From Grimontia celer (lineage in GTDB: Bacteria; Pseudomonadota; Gammaproteobacteria; Enterobacterales; Vibrionaceae), in contig NZ_FIZX01000002.1 of NCBI RefSeq assembly GCF_900055185.1, positions 1,306,586 through 1,370,585 of the forward strand: a stretch of DNA of 64,000 nt, given 5' to 3'. The notes beneath the pieces are model-generated. The model was not told the DNA's origin. It saw only the letters and a program-made list of their open reading frames with translations, and made no database searches. The position numbers and the translations under genes were made by a program. Below, piece by piece: positions 27,610 through 35,589 of the stretch. Each line of letters starts with the position of its first letter. The first letter of the stretch is position 1.

Positions 27610-28712
27610 CTTGGACTGCATTGTTTAAGCAAGAACTCAATACACTGTTTACCAATCCGGCTGTCGTTTTTACCGTGTTTGGCGGCATCATTATCTATTC
27701 GCTGCTTTACCCACTGCCTTATGAAAATCAACTCCCGCGCGAACTTCGCGTTGCGGTTGTCGATCACGATAACAGTCAGGAAAGCCGCACGTTCGTTAGA
27801 ATGTTGGACGCAACCCCACAGCTTTCTGTCGCAATGCGATTGGGCACAGAGACGGAATCCAGCGCTCAAATTGCCGATGGTAATATTGAAGGTGTCGTTG
27901 TGATTCCACAGCACTTCTACCGCGATCTATTGATGGGCAAAAGCCCAGTAATTTCTGTTGGGGGAGACGCTTCTTTCTTCCTGACCTACAGCACCATCGC
28001 AGAAGGCGTCGTCAATGCAGGCAACACACTTGGCGCATCAGTAAAAACGACCCGCGCTATGATGCAAGATACGTCAATGGAAGCAGCCACCAAGCAGGTA
28101 ACGCCGTTTTCACTGAATCTTGTTCCAGTTTATAACCCGACGACTGGCTACGGGAATTATGTCGTTCCCGGCGTGTTTATCTTGATCTTACAGCAAACTT
28201 TGCTGATCGCTTCAGGCATGCTGGCCAGCGCAAACCCACATAACGGGGCGAAAAATCTGATCGCGCGAACCTGCATTCTTACGGCGATTTACAGTGTAAT
28301 GGCAATGTACTATCTGGGCGCTAGCCTAGAGGTTAACGGGGTTAATCGTTTGGCAGAGCCTGTAAATCTCATCATCATTATGATGCCATTTTTACTGGCG
28401 ACGATTGGCCTAGGTACGGTGGTTGGGAAATGTCTTTCAAGGTCAGAAATCATTACCTTAACAGTGCTGTTAAGTTCGATGCCTCTGCTGTTTACATCAG
28501 GATTTGTCTGGCCAAGCAGTGAGCTGCCAGTGTGGTTAAATACTTTGGCGCAATTTGCACCCTCCACACCTGCCATTCAGGCGACTATTCAGCTCAATCA
28601 AATGGGCGCGACACTTCATAGCCAGCTAGGCCACCTTTCCCAGCTATGGCTACTAACTTTGGTTTTTGGCGCTATCGCCATGTTGGCAAAACCCAAGAAC
28701 ACACCAAACTAA
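27606..28712 (+). CDS. ABC-2 type exporter permease (second of two)
   Basis: This 368-residue paralogue of the preceding gene has the same order: N-terminal helix (FTVFGGIIIYSLLYPLPY), periplasmic domain (LRVAVVDHDNSQESRTFVRM), five C-terminal helices (VVPGVFILILQQTLLIASGM). The two permeases probably form a heterodimer. Its start overlaps the previous stop by four bases. A strong terminator follows, so the operon ends here without an ATP-binding subunit; the motor must come from elsewhere in the genome or the complex works in another way. Confidence 0.88.
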   Translation: MTWTALFKQELNTLFTNPAVVFTVFGGIIIYSLLYPLPYENQLPRELRVAVVDHDNSQESRTFVRMLDATPQLSVAMRLGTETESSAQIADGNIEGVVVIPQHFYRDLLMGKSPVISVGGDASFFLTYSTIAEGVVNAGNTLGASVKTTRAMMQDTSMEAATKQVTPFSLNLVPVYNPTTGYGNYVVPGVFILILQQTLLIASGMLASANPHNGAKNLIARTCILTAIYSVMAMYYLGASLEVNGVNRLAEPVNLIIIMMPFLLATIGLGTVVGKCLSRSEIITLTVLLSSMPLLFTSGFVWPSSELPVWLNTLAQFAPSTPAIQATIQLNQMGATLHSQLGHLSQLWLLTLVFGAIAMLAKPKNTPN

Positions 28713-28720
28713 CCCAATTA

Positions 28721-28753
28721 AAAAAGAACCCCGCTAAAAGCGGGGTTCTTTTT
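28721..28753. terminator. Strong bidirectional terminator
   Basis: AAGAACCCCGC pairs perfectly with GCGGGGTTCTT around TAAAA, extended by an A-run on the left and a T-run on the right. It ends both the rightward export operon and the leftward SDR gene. Confidence 0.93.
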
Positions 28754-28770
28754 CAAATAGCACTTAGCAC

Positions 28771-29568
28771 CTAAATTAGCGACTCAATCGCTTCAACAAC
28801 TGCGTCAACTTTAGCGCCATTCGCCGCTTCAGAATGGGGAGCGGCAAAGCGATGCGAATCATTGTCGTAATACTTGCCAGATGCATTGGTGAATTCGTCG
28901 CTCAGCGCTGCGCGCGAGAGAATATCAGCGCCAATACCAATATCACCGCCTGCCACACCAAAACCTTCCGTCACCATTTTACTGCCGAGCATTGAACCCG
29001 GGTTAACGGCCACCAGCATCGGACCATCAATACCCAGATCGCGCGCCAGCTTTTGCGTCCACATGGTGATAGCAAGCTTGCTCTGCGCATAAGCTGAGAA
29101 CTCATCACCCACTTTCACTTCACCTTTCATTGCGGCGATGTTGACGGGTGCTTGAGCGGCAGAAGACAGGTTAACAACTCGCCCTTGTCCACCAAGCAAT
29201 GGCAACAAGCGCTTAGTCAGCAGGTAAGGCGCGACTGTGTTTACAACAAATCGCACGTCGAAACCATCTGCTGTGATCGGCGAAGAAGTGCGGAAGATAC
29301 CCGCGTTGTTAATAAGCACATCCAACGATGTATGGTTTGCAACCACTTCATCTGCAAACTTTTCTACATCCTTCAGGTTCGACAAATCTGCCAGATAAGT
29401 TTCCACATTACCGACACCTGCAATCCCCTGAACTTGGGCTTTCGCATTTTCCAGCTTGGCGGCGCTACGCCCATGCAGCAAGACATTGTGACCTTGAGAA
29501 GCCAGTAATTTGGAGGTTTCCAGCCCGATACCGTCTGTTGCACCCGTAATTAGAATCGTTTTTGTCAT
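28771..29568 (-). CDS. Short-chain dehydrogenase/reductase
   Basis: The 265-residue Rossmann-fold enzyme has the cofactor motif TGATDGIG (residues 8-15), NNAG (about 88-91), the catalytic Ser region NLSSAAQ and the YAQSK active site (about 158-162). It resembles retinol-dehydrogenase-like SDRs that use NAD(P)H on small carbonyl compounds. The HGR after the second strand (LLHGRSAAK) suggests NADPH use. It is divergent from a LysR-type regulator 200 bp away, which is a typical regulator/target layout. The substrate cannot be told from the sequence. The ATG follows AGGGTAA. Confidence 0.88.
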   Translation of the reverse strand: MTKTILITGATDGIGLETSKLLASQGHNVLLHGRSAAKLENAKAQVQGIAGVGNVETYLADLSNLKDVEKFADEVVANHTSLDVLINNAGIFRTSSPITADGFDVRFVVNTVAPYLLTKRLLPLLGGQGRVVNLSSAAQAPVNIAAMKGEVKVGDEFSAYAQSKLAITMWTQKLARDLGIDGPMLVAVNPGSMLGSKMVTEGFGVAGGDIGIGADILSRAALSDEFTNASGKYYDNDSHRFAAPHSEAANGAKVDAVVEAIESLI

Positions 29569-29781
29569 TATTTACCCTGTTCCTTGTTTTATCGCTCTAC
29601 CCTTCACTATGGCAGCAGTAGTTTCCAACCATCTGAGCTTAATAGCATTACCATGACACGGGATATCATTTTGTCTCTGTTTTAGCGATTGCTACTACAT
29701 TGGTTATGCTGTAATCATATTCAATATGCTTTTATTAGTAATCACAGAATATAAAGAATCACTTTTTAATTTTTATTGATA

Positions 29782-30684
29782 ATGATGAATATTGATCACC
29801 TAAAACTTTTCGTCCGACTCGCCTCGACAAACAACATCAGTGCCGCTGGCGCCGAGCTTGGCCTCTCGCCAGCCGTCTCAAGTGCCCACATTAATAAGCT
29901 AGAAGAGTCCATGGGCGTGCGACTGGTGCACAGAACCACACGAAAAGTTTCGCTGACTGAAGAAGGCATTGCCTTCTTGCCTCATGCTGAAGATGTGTTG
30001 GCCAGCGTTGAGGCGGCATGTGCATCGGTGGGTGCAGGCACGACCTCTCCGCGGGGAACACTTCGAATAACCGCCCCTGCTTCTTTTGGACGAATGCACC
30101 TTATTCCTGGGCTAAAAGGCTTTTTGGAGGAATACCCTGATCTATCGCTAGACCTGCGCTTGTCTGATTCCATTGTCGATCTGGTTGAAGGCGGCTTTGA
30201 TATCGCTATTCGAAATGCCGAGCTCAAGGATTCCAGCCTCATCGCACGCAAGCTCGCACCAGACAACCGAATGCTCTGTGCTTCACCTTCCTATATCGCC
30301 AAAAACGGCAAACCAGAGACACTGGATGAACTCAGCAGCCACACCTTCGTCCAGCTGCCTTCTTTGGAGCAATTGGCTTTCCGCACCCCAAAAGGGATTG
30401 AAAGCATCAAAGTGAAAAGTTTGTTGAGAACCGACAACGGTGAAGCCGTTAGGGACGCCTGTATTGATGGGATCGGTATTTCTGTTTGTTCTAACTGGGC
30501 AGTGCACGAGCAATTGGAACGTGGGGAACTCGTGAGAATTCTGGAGAACTACCAGCTGGAATCAGACACTGCAATTTGGGCTGTATACCCAAGCTCGAGG
30601 CAACTCGCACCCAAGGTTCGCGCATTTATTGATCACTTTGCACAACGATTTGAAAAGATGCGTTGTTGGGGAGAAAGTGGCTGA
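29782..30684 (+). CDS. LysR-family transcriptional regulator
   Basis: The product (about 300 residues) has an N-terminal winged helix-turn-helix (IDHLKLFVRLASTNNISAAG, LGLSPAVSSAHINKLEESMG) and a C-terminal periplasmic-binding-protein-like effector domain (RITAPASFGRMHLIPGLKGF to the end). It is of the CrgA/AaeR-like subgroup that often controls a divergent oxidoreductase gene; here that would be the SDR at 28771. Two consecutive ATGs at 29782 and 29785 are both possible starts. Confidence 0.9.
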   Translation: MMNIDHLKLFVRLASTNNISAAGAELGLSPAVSSAHINKLEESMGVRLVHRTTRKVSLTEEGIAFLPHAEDVLASVEAACASVGAGTTSPRGTLRITAPASFGRMHLIPGLKGFLEEYPDLSLDLRLSDSIVDLVEGGFDIAIRNAELKDSSLIARKLAPDNRMLCASPSYIAKNGKPETLDELSSHTFVQLPSLEQLAFRTPKGIESIKVKSLLRTDNGEAVRDACIDGIGISVCSNWAVHEQLERGELVRILENYQLESDTAIWAVYPSSRQLAPKVRAFIDHFAQRFEKMRCWGESG

Positions 30685-30843
30685 CAAAATTTGATAGCCA
30701 ATTTTCAATGAAGTGTTGAAACTCAATATACATTCAAGCCAATTATCAATGTTTTCACTAATGGTTAGTCTTATGTTTGTTGCCGCCAAAACCAATATTT
30801 ACACGCGGCAAAGTCAGCCAATTTCAAAATGGAGTAAAACAAA

Positions 30844-31146
30844 ATGACTTACTACTCAGTACTAGAAGTGACACCCACAACTCAAGATTGGGTGGCAGAT
30901 TATATCGGCCCAGCCAACCGACTTGTTGCTCAATACGGTGGCAAGTATCTGGCTCGAACCGACAGCCACGAACGTTTAGAGGGGCAAGGTGAAGGTGCTG
31001 CGCTGCGAATCGTGATTGAGTGGCCATCGCGAGAGGCTGCGATTAACTTTATGAACGATCCAGAATATGTTCCTCATCTAAAAGCACGTACTGAAGGTTC
31101 AATCAGTCATCATTTCCTCATAGAAGGAAAAGATGACTTAGCTTAA
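30844..31146 (+). CDS. DUF1330 family protein
   Basis: This 100-residue cytoplasmic protein has the dimeric alpha-beta barrel (ferredoxin-like) pattern of DUF1330: YYSVLEVTPTTQDWVADYIG, GGKYLARTDSHERLEG, IVIEWPSREAAINFMNDPEY. Such proteins resemble small monooxygenases and stress proteins, but no reaction is established. It has a good GGAG site and follows the LysR gene by 160 bp with its own terminator, so it is probably monocistronic. Confidence 0.85.
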   Translation: MTYYSVLEVTPTTQDWVADYIGPANRLVAQYGGKYLARTDSHERLEGQGEGAALRIVIEWPSREAAINFMNDPEYVPHLKARTEGSISHHFLIEGKDDLA

Positions 31147-31160
31147 AGTCTCTGCCAATC

Positions 31161-31192
31161 AACCGCCCACCTTGCGGCGGTTTATCGTTTTT
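31161..31192 (+). terminator. Rho-independent terminator after the DUF1330 gene
   Basis: AACCGCC (31161-31167) pairs with GGCGGTT (31176-31182) around an 8-nt loop; TTATCGTTTTT follows. Confidence 0.8.
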
Positions 31193-31361
31193 CTCATATT
31201 GAGAAATCAGTATCCCGTCCCTTTTCTTATGACTATCAATCTGAGAAAAATCGCCTTCTCAGGCTGATTCTCACATTGAAAATTCCATATATTTCATAAA
31301 GATAAAAATGGCACGCTCCTTGAAATGGTTTCAGCAACATTTCTCAAACCCGGAGCTGACT

Positions 31362-33476
31362 ATGTCTCGCCGTGCAATATCAATCGCGCTCGCGCTGATG
31401 TCTCCCGCTGCATTTGCAGCGCCTTTTGACACGTGTCCGAGCAAAGCCTACCTGTTCCAATCAACGCCTGTGCAAGTGTATGGCGTAAACTTAGTTACTG
31501 GCTCTACCACGCTTCTACAATCAGACACAGGACTAAACGCCAATATCAACGGCGTAGGTTTCGACTTCGAAGACCGATATATCTATGGGTACGACACAAC
31601 CAACAAGCAAATTGTTCGTTTAGGGCAAGACTTCCAAGCAGAAGTATTAAACGTTTCAGACGTTCCCACTGACCACACGTTCTTTGTTGGTGACGTTTAT
31701 GATCACACTTACTACCTGTATCGCCAAGGCAAAGGTCTATTCAAAATCGATCTGAGCCCACTGGACAGTGACCCGAATGCCACTTTAGTGATGGAGAAAA
31801 TCACAAACACCGCATCAGTCAGATTGACCGACTTCGCTTTCCATCCCGGTAACGGCGGGCTTTACGGCATCGACAACCAAACCGGCAACCTCTATTTGTT
31901 CGACACCACAGATGGCAGCACCACCTTGGTTGGTAATGCAGGTATAACCGGGACATTCGGCGCAGGCTATTTTGATGTCAACGGTTATTTCTACGTTTCA
32001 CGTAACAGTGACGGGGACATCTTCCGCATTGATTTGTCTGATTACGGCGCAGATGGGGACATTACCGCAGTGAAGTTCGCAGACGGTCCCAATTCAAATC
32101 AAAACGACGGCGCGCGTTGTGCGAATGCTCCCGTTATTGACGAAGACTCTACAATCGATTTTGGTGATGCCCCGGATAGCTATATGACCTTGTTAGCGTC
32201 AAACGGTCCACGTCACCAAACGGGCACGGCATATTACCTCGGTTCGGTTGCACCGGACAGCGAAGGCGACGGCCTGATTTCTCCATTAGATGACAACAAA
32301 GCAGGTCTCGCCGATGAAGACGGCGTAGGCTTTGTTACCGCTCTGGAAGCAGGTTCGAGCGCAATCGTCTCTGTTCAGGCGTCTACGCAAGGCTATCTGT
32401 CAGCATGGATTGACTGGAATGCCGATGGCGACTTCAAAGACAGCGGCGAGAAAATCATCAGTGATAGCCTGCTGGCCGCTGGTGCCAACACACTTTCGAT
32501 CTCTGTGCCAGTCGATGCGGCTGTCGGTTCAACCTACAGTCGATTCCGTTTCGCTGAGCAGTCAGGTCTTGATTTCTATGGCGGTGCGACAACCGGTGAG
32601 GTAGAAGACCACCCTGTCACTGTCATGAAATCCGGCACCACACTCGTCCACTACCCGAGCGAGCAGGGCTACGCCACTATCGCTTACGAGGATAACTGGC
32701 CGAAAGAAGGCGATTACGACATGAACGATGTGGTAATCCGCTTCCGGATGACAGAAACACTCGATGAGGACAATCACGCAACACGCATTCTCATTACGGG
32801 CTACCTCGCAGCTTATGGTGCGGGCTACCACAATGGTTTTGCCATCCGCCTACCTGGCTTGAATCAATCTGATATCGACAGTGCTGCGACCACGCTCAAA
32901 CACAATGGTGTGGTGCAAGAAAACAATGGGTTGGAAACAGACTCCACGGAAGCGATTTTCATCATTGATGAAGATTTGAAAACCAAAATACCTTCCGGCG
33001 AATGCAACTTCTACCGTACCGCCCAGTACTGTCAGGAAGCCTTGTCATTTGAGTTTGAGATTGATATCTACACCAACGAGGGCGTCAACACCTACGGTTT
33101 AGTGGATATGCCTTACGACCCATTTATCTTCTCGACCCCAGGCAGTTATGTACGGGATGGTATCTGGTACAACCCAGGCCGTGGTCTAGAAATCCACCTG
33201 CCTGACCAAGCGCCCACTGAGCAGTTCGACACCTTCCTTTACGGTTGGCAAGACGATGATAGTGTGCCGGCAGAAAACCGCTACTACAAAACAAGCTCGC
33301 ACCTTCCTTGGGTACTGCTTATCACGGACGAGTGGAAATGGCCTCGCGAACATATTGACCTAATCCAGGCATACCCACTGTTCGCAGGTTACACGGAAAG
33401 CGAGGGTGTCTCGAATACCACCTGGCATGCAGAAGAAAATGCAGCCGAAAACAAAATCTACGTGCCAGAGGAGTAA
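31362..33476 (+). CDS. LruC-domain secreted protein
   Basis: The roughly 704-residue exported protein begins MSRRAISIALALMSPAAFA with signal cleavage before APF. Residues 20-260 hold repeated beta-propeller-like strands (GVGFDFEDRYIYGYDTTNKQ, FAFHPGNGGLYGIDNQTGN), as in DUF6923-type domains. Residues about 280-420 are a GEVED-type module (DFGDAPDSYMTLL and TTGEVEDHPVTV). From about 425 the LruC domain begins at YEDNWPKEGDYDMNDVVIRF, which is its hallmark, with acidic calcium-like loops. It is paired with the lipoprotein gene that begins six bases later. The start at 31362 has GGAG nine bases upstream; the longer frame from 31308 would bury the signal peptide. Its job is unknown; cell-surface adhesion or matrix roles are guesses. 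Confidence 0.88.
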   Translation: MSRRAISIALALMSPAAFAAPFDTCPSKAYLFQSTPVQVYGVNLVTGSTTLLQSDTGLNANINGVGFDFEDRYIYGYDTTNKQIVRLGQDFQAEVLNVSDVPTDHTFFVGDVYDHTYYLYRQGKGLFKIDLSPLDSDPNATLVMEKITNTASVRLTDFAFHPGNGGLYGIDNQTGNLYLFDTTDGSTTLVGNAGITGTFGAGYFDVNGYFYVSRNSDGDIFRIDLSDYGADGDITAVKFADGPNSNQNDGARCANAPVIDEDSTIDFGDAPDSYMTLLASNGPRHQTGTAYYLGSVAPDSEGDGLISPLDDNKAGLADEDGVGFVTALEAGSSAIVSVQASTQGYLSAWIDWNADGDFKDSGEKIISDSLLAAGANTLSISVPVDAAVGSTYSRFRFAEQSGLDFYGGATTGEVEDHPVTVMKSGTTLVHYPSEQGYATIAYEDNWPKEGDYDMNDVVIRFRMTETLDEDNHATRILITGYLAAYGAGYHNGFAIRLPGLNQSDIDSAATTLKHNGVVQENNGLETDSTEAIFIIDEDLKTKIPSGECNFYRTAQYCQEALSFEFEIDIYTNEGVNTYGLVDMPYDPFIFSTPGSYVRDGIWYNPGRGLEIHLPDQAPTEQFDTFLYGWQDDDSVPAENRYYKTSSHLPWVLLITDEWKWPREHIDLIQAYPLFAGYTESEGVSNTTWHAEENAAENKIYVPEE

Positions 33477-33481
33477 CTGAC

Positions 33482-34018
33482 ATGAAATATCCATTTATCA
33501 CACTGACTCTGGCTGGATTACTTACTGCATGTGGCGGAGGCGGCGGTGACGCCACTTCCTCTGGCCCAACAGGCACAGATAGCGGAACGGCATCATCATC
33601 TGATACTGGCACCACGAGTACAACGCCATTAGGAATGATGACCGATACCTCTGGTGCTGATGTTGCCATCCCACCCACAGTATTGAGTTCAGCAACCAAT
33701 ATGTCTGAAATGGTGGTACCGAGTGGATTTAGCTACAACCCTGTCGACTCACAAAATGTCAGCATCGATATCAGCGGCTACAGTACAAGTCAGGGATATA
33801 TCTCCATTTATGGTGGATTTACCCAAAACGATGACGGTACTTACAGCGCAGATTACAACAGCCGAATCACCTCGGCCGATGTAGAAAACGGGTTGGCTTC
33901 ACTAACCTACCCCTTAGCCGATTCCCAATACTACATGCTGGCCGAGGTCTACTTTTACGATGGAACAACGCCGATACAGACAAGGATTAACAACGAGCAA
34001 TCCAGTTGGGTTTGGTAG
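33482..34018 (+). CDS. Lipoprotein of unknown function, LruC partner
   Basis: The 178-residue product has a lipobox (LAGLLTAC, Cys at residue 17), then a Gly/Ser/Thr linker and a beta-rich domain from about residue 75 (NVSIDISGYSTSQGYISIYG). Asp at the +2 position is absent (C-G-G), so sorting to the outer membrane is expected. It follows the LruC gene by 5 bases and shares its terminator. Similar short lipoproteins are often encoded beside LruC proteins; no function is known to me. Confidence 0.85.
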   Translation: MKYPFITLTLAGLLTACGGGGGDATSSGPTGTDSGTASSSDTGTTSTTPLGMMTDTSGADVAIPPTVLSSATNMSEMVVPSGFSYNPVDSQNVSIDISGYSTSQGYISIYGGFTQNDDGTYSADYNSRITSADVENGLASLTYPLADSQYYMLAEVYFYDGTTPIQTRINNEQSSWVW

Positions 34019-34038
34019 CTTTCAATACCATTCAAAAC

Positions 34039-34069
34039 AAACAGGCGGGACTTACCCGCCTGTTTTTAT
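34039..34069. terminator. Bidirectional terminator overlapping the 3' end of the LacI-type gene
   Basis: AAACAGGCGGG (34039-34049) pairs perfectly with CCCGCCTGTTT (34055-34065), followed by TTTATT. The lacI-type gene stop (34052) lies inside this hairpin, so the last codons double as terminator for both converging genes. Confidence 0.9.
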
Positions 34070-35116
34070 TGCTGCTGTGGTTTCCCGAACCACAAGCTTT
34101 GCTTCGAGTTCCAGCGTGTCGTTGATTGGCTCACTGGCAAGTCGCGCCAAAAGATAATCCGCCGCTTTCTCACCCATTTCTCTGGAAGGTACCTGCATGG
34201 TGGTAAGCGCAGGGTGAATATGAGACGCCATAGCGACGTCATCAAATCCCACAATCGACAAATCTTTCGGTACTCGAATACCTAGCGTTTGTGCTTCCAG
34301 CAAAGCACCCATGGCAATGATATCGTTACCACAAACAATCGCCGTGGGCCTTGGATTCAAGTCCATCAGCTTTCGCAATGCCTGTCGGCTTTCCGCCAGA
34401 TCGTAACGACATTCAATAATTCGTTCTTTTGAGAGCTTGATGTCTTTAAGCTTCAGCGTATCTAAGCAACCCGCGAGACGGTCTTTGGTTCTGTCATTAA
34501 GACGAGTGATACCTGGAATGGCTGCGAAACTTGTGTGTCCAAGATCCACCAAAAACTGAGTAAGGCGAGTTGCAGCCCGGTAGTTATCAAACCCAATACA
34601 CGGATGAGGTAACTCAGGCTTAAAAGACCAAGTGTAGAGATAGGGTAGTTGCTTCTTGTCGAGAATCTCGAAAAGCTGAGGCTGGTGTTCGGCACCCACC
34701 AGCATCAAACCTTCAACGCCACGGGTGATCAAACGTTCGGCCTGAGCCAACTCCTCTTCTGTTGAATAATCCGAGCTGGCAATAAACAGGGTGTAACCCT
34801 TTTCCTGCAACCTACGTTGAAAAGCCTGAATACCTTCAGCAAAGATCGCGTTGTCTAATGTGGGAACGATAACACCGATGGTTCGTGAACGTTGTGAGGC
34901 CAGCGCTTGAGCAGCACCATGGGGAATGTAGCCAAGTGATTCAATCGCCGATCGAATCAAGGCGCCCCGCTTCTCACTCACAGACGTAGGATTCGCTAAA
35001 TAGCGGGATACTGTCGCCGTCGACACCCCTGCTGCAATCGCAACATCTTCCGCCGTTGGTGCATCTGACGGTCGTTTTTGTAAGCGCTTACGCGCTGATT
35101 GAGTCTCTTTTGTCAT
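34052..35116 (-). CDS. LacI-family repressor of the DHPS island
   Basis: The 354-residue regulator has a short basic N-terminal extension, the LacI helix-turn-helix (AEDVAIAAGVSTATVSRYLA, residues 21-40), the hinge helix region (HGAAQALASQRSRTIGVIVP) and a periplasmic-binding-protein-like core of about 270 residues. It is divergent from the TRAP-hps-suy genes and its canonical operator half-site GTAAGCG occurs at both the operon promoter and inside its own 5' coding region (codons 9-12), so it is probably both the operon repressor and self-regulated. The inducer should be DHPS or a pathway intermediate. No clear ribosome binding site precedes the ATG at 35116. Confidence 0.9.
   Translation of the reverse strand: MTKETQSARKRLQKRPSDAPTAEDVAIAAGVSTATVSRYLANPTSVSEKRGALIRSAIESLGYIPHGAAQALASQRSRTIGVIVPTLDNAIFAEGIQAFQRRLQEKGYTLFIASSDYSTEEELAQAERLITRGVEGLMLVGAEHQPQLFEILDKKQLPYLYTWSFKPELPHPCIGFDNYRAATRLTQFLVDLGHTSFAAIPGITRLNDRTKDRLAGCLDTLKLKDIKLSKERIIECRYDLAESRQALRKLMDLNPRPTAIVCGNDIIAMGALLEAQTLGIRVPKDLSIVGFDDVAMASHIHPALTTMQVPSREMGEKAADYLLARLASEPINDTLELEAKLVVRETTAAIKTGG
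35080..35091. promoter_or_regulatory. Second LacI-type operator, inside the regulator coding region
   Basis: The 12-bp perfect palindrome gtaagcgcttac repeats the core of the operator at 35239-35256. It overlaps codons 9-12 of the lacI-type gene, 162 bp centre to centre from the first site, about 15.4 helical turns apart. Confidence 0.65.
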
Positions 35117-35205
35117 AGAAAGTTATATCGTTGACTCACTTTTGGGATTTATAAACCGCAACTTACCTAATTATAGCGTTATACAAAAATTTCACCGCCA
35201 AAAAC

Positions 35206-35235
35206 TTGACAGTCATTCAACCCCTCTTCTATCTT
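35206..35235 (+). promoter_or_regulatory. Predicted sigma70 promoter of the DHPS operon
   Basis: A perfect TTGACA (35206-35211) is followed 18 bases later by TATCTT (35230-35235). Transcription would begin near 35243, within the operator palindrome. Confidence 0.6.
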
Positions 35236-35238
35236 CAC

Positions 35239-35256
35239 AATGTAAGCGCTTACATT
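35239..35256. promoter_or_regulatory. LacI-type operator at the DHPS operon promoter
   Basis: The 18-bp perfect palindrome aatgtaagcgcttacatt has the central CG and the TGTAAGCG half-sites typical of LacI/GalR-family proteins. It lies over the predicted +1, where a bound repressor blocks transcription. Confidence 0.85.
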
Positions 35257-35345
35257 TAACAATCATTTTACAAGATTGGTAGGTGCTATAACTACAAATG
35301 GCGACTGCAAGCCAACAACGACTGACTACTGTGAGGCAATGCGAC

Positions 35346-35567
35346 ATGACGTTAAAGAAACGCTACATCACCCCCGCGGTGCTTTTTTCGCTGTACTTCC
35401 TCAATGTGATTGCCACAAAGATTCAGATCGCTTCAGGGTCCACATCCATAGTTCGCGTCGGTGATGTTGGGGAGTTCATTTTACTTCTCCTCGCTTCACT
35501 GACTTTCGTCGTCGCCACGTTGTCAGCCGAAAAGGAAGCTGACAGCCGTGCGACAGAATTACGATAA
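35346..35567 (+). CDS. Small membrane protein at the head of the DHPS operon
   Basis: The 73-residue product starts MTLKKRYITPAVLFSLYFLN and has two hydrophobic segments (about 9-20 and 34-53, LLLLASLTFVVATL), then a short charged tail. The ATG at 35346 has GAGG upstream; the frame extends 16 codons further to 35298, but with a less membrane-like start. Its end lies 22 bases before the TRAP binding-protein start, so it is co-transcribed. I do not recognise the family; it may assist the TRAP transporter. Confidence 0.65.
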   Translation: MTLKKRYITPAVLFSLYFLNVIATKIQIASGSTSIVRVGDVGEFILLLLASLTFVVATLSAEKEADSRATELR

Positions 35568-35589
35568 AAAGCAGAAAGGAAGTAGATAT

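Noticed and set aside
34052-34069. Truncation of the LacI-type gene by the terminator hairpin
   Set aside because: The protein is full length for the family; the overlap is only with its last codons.
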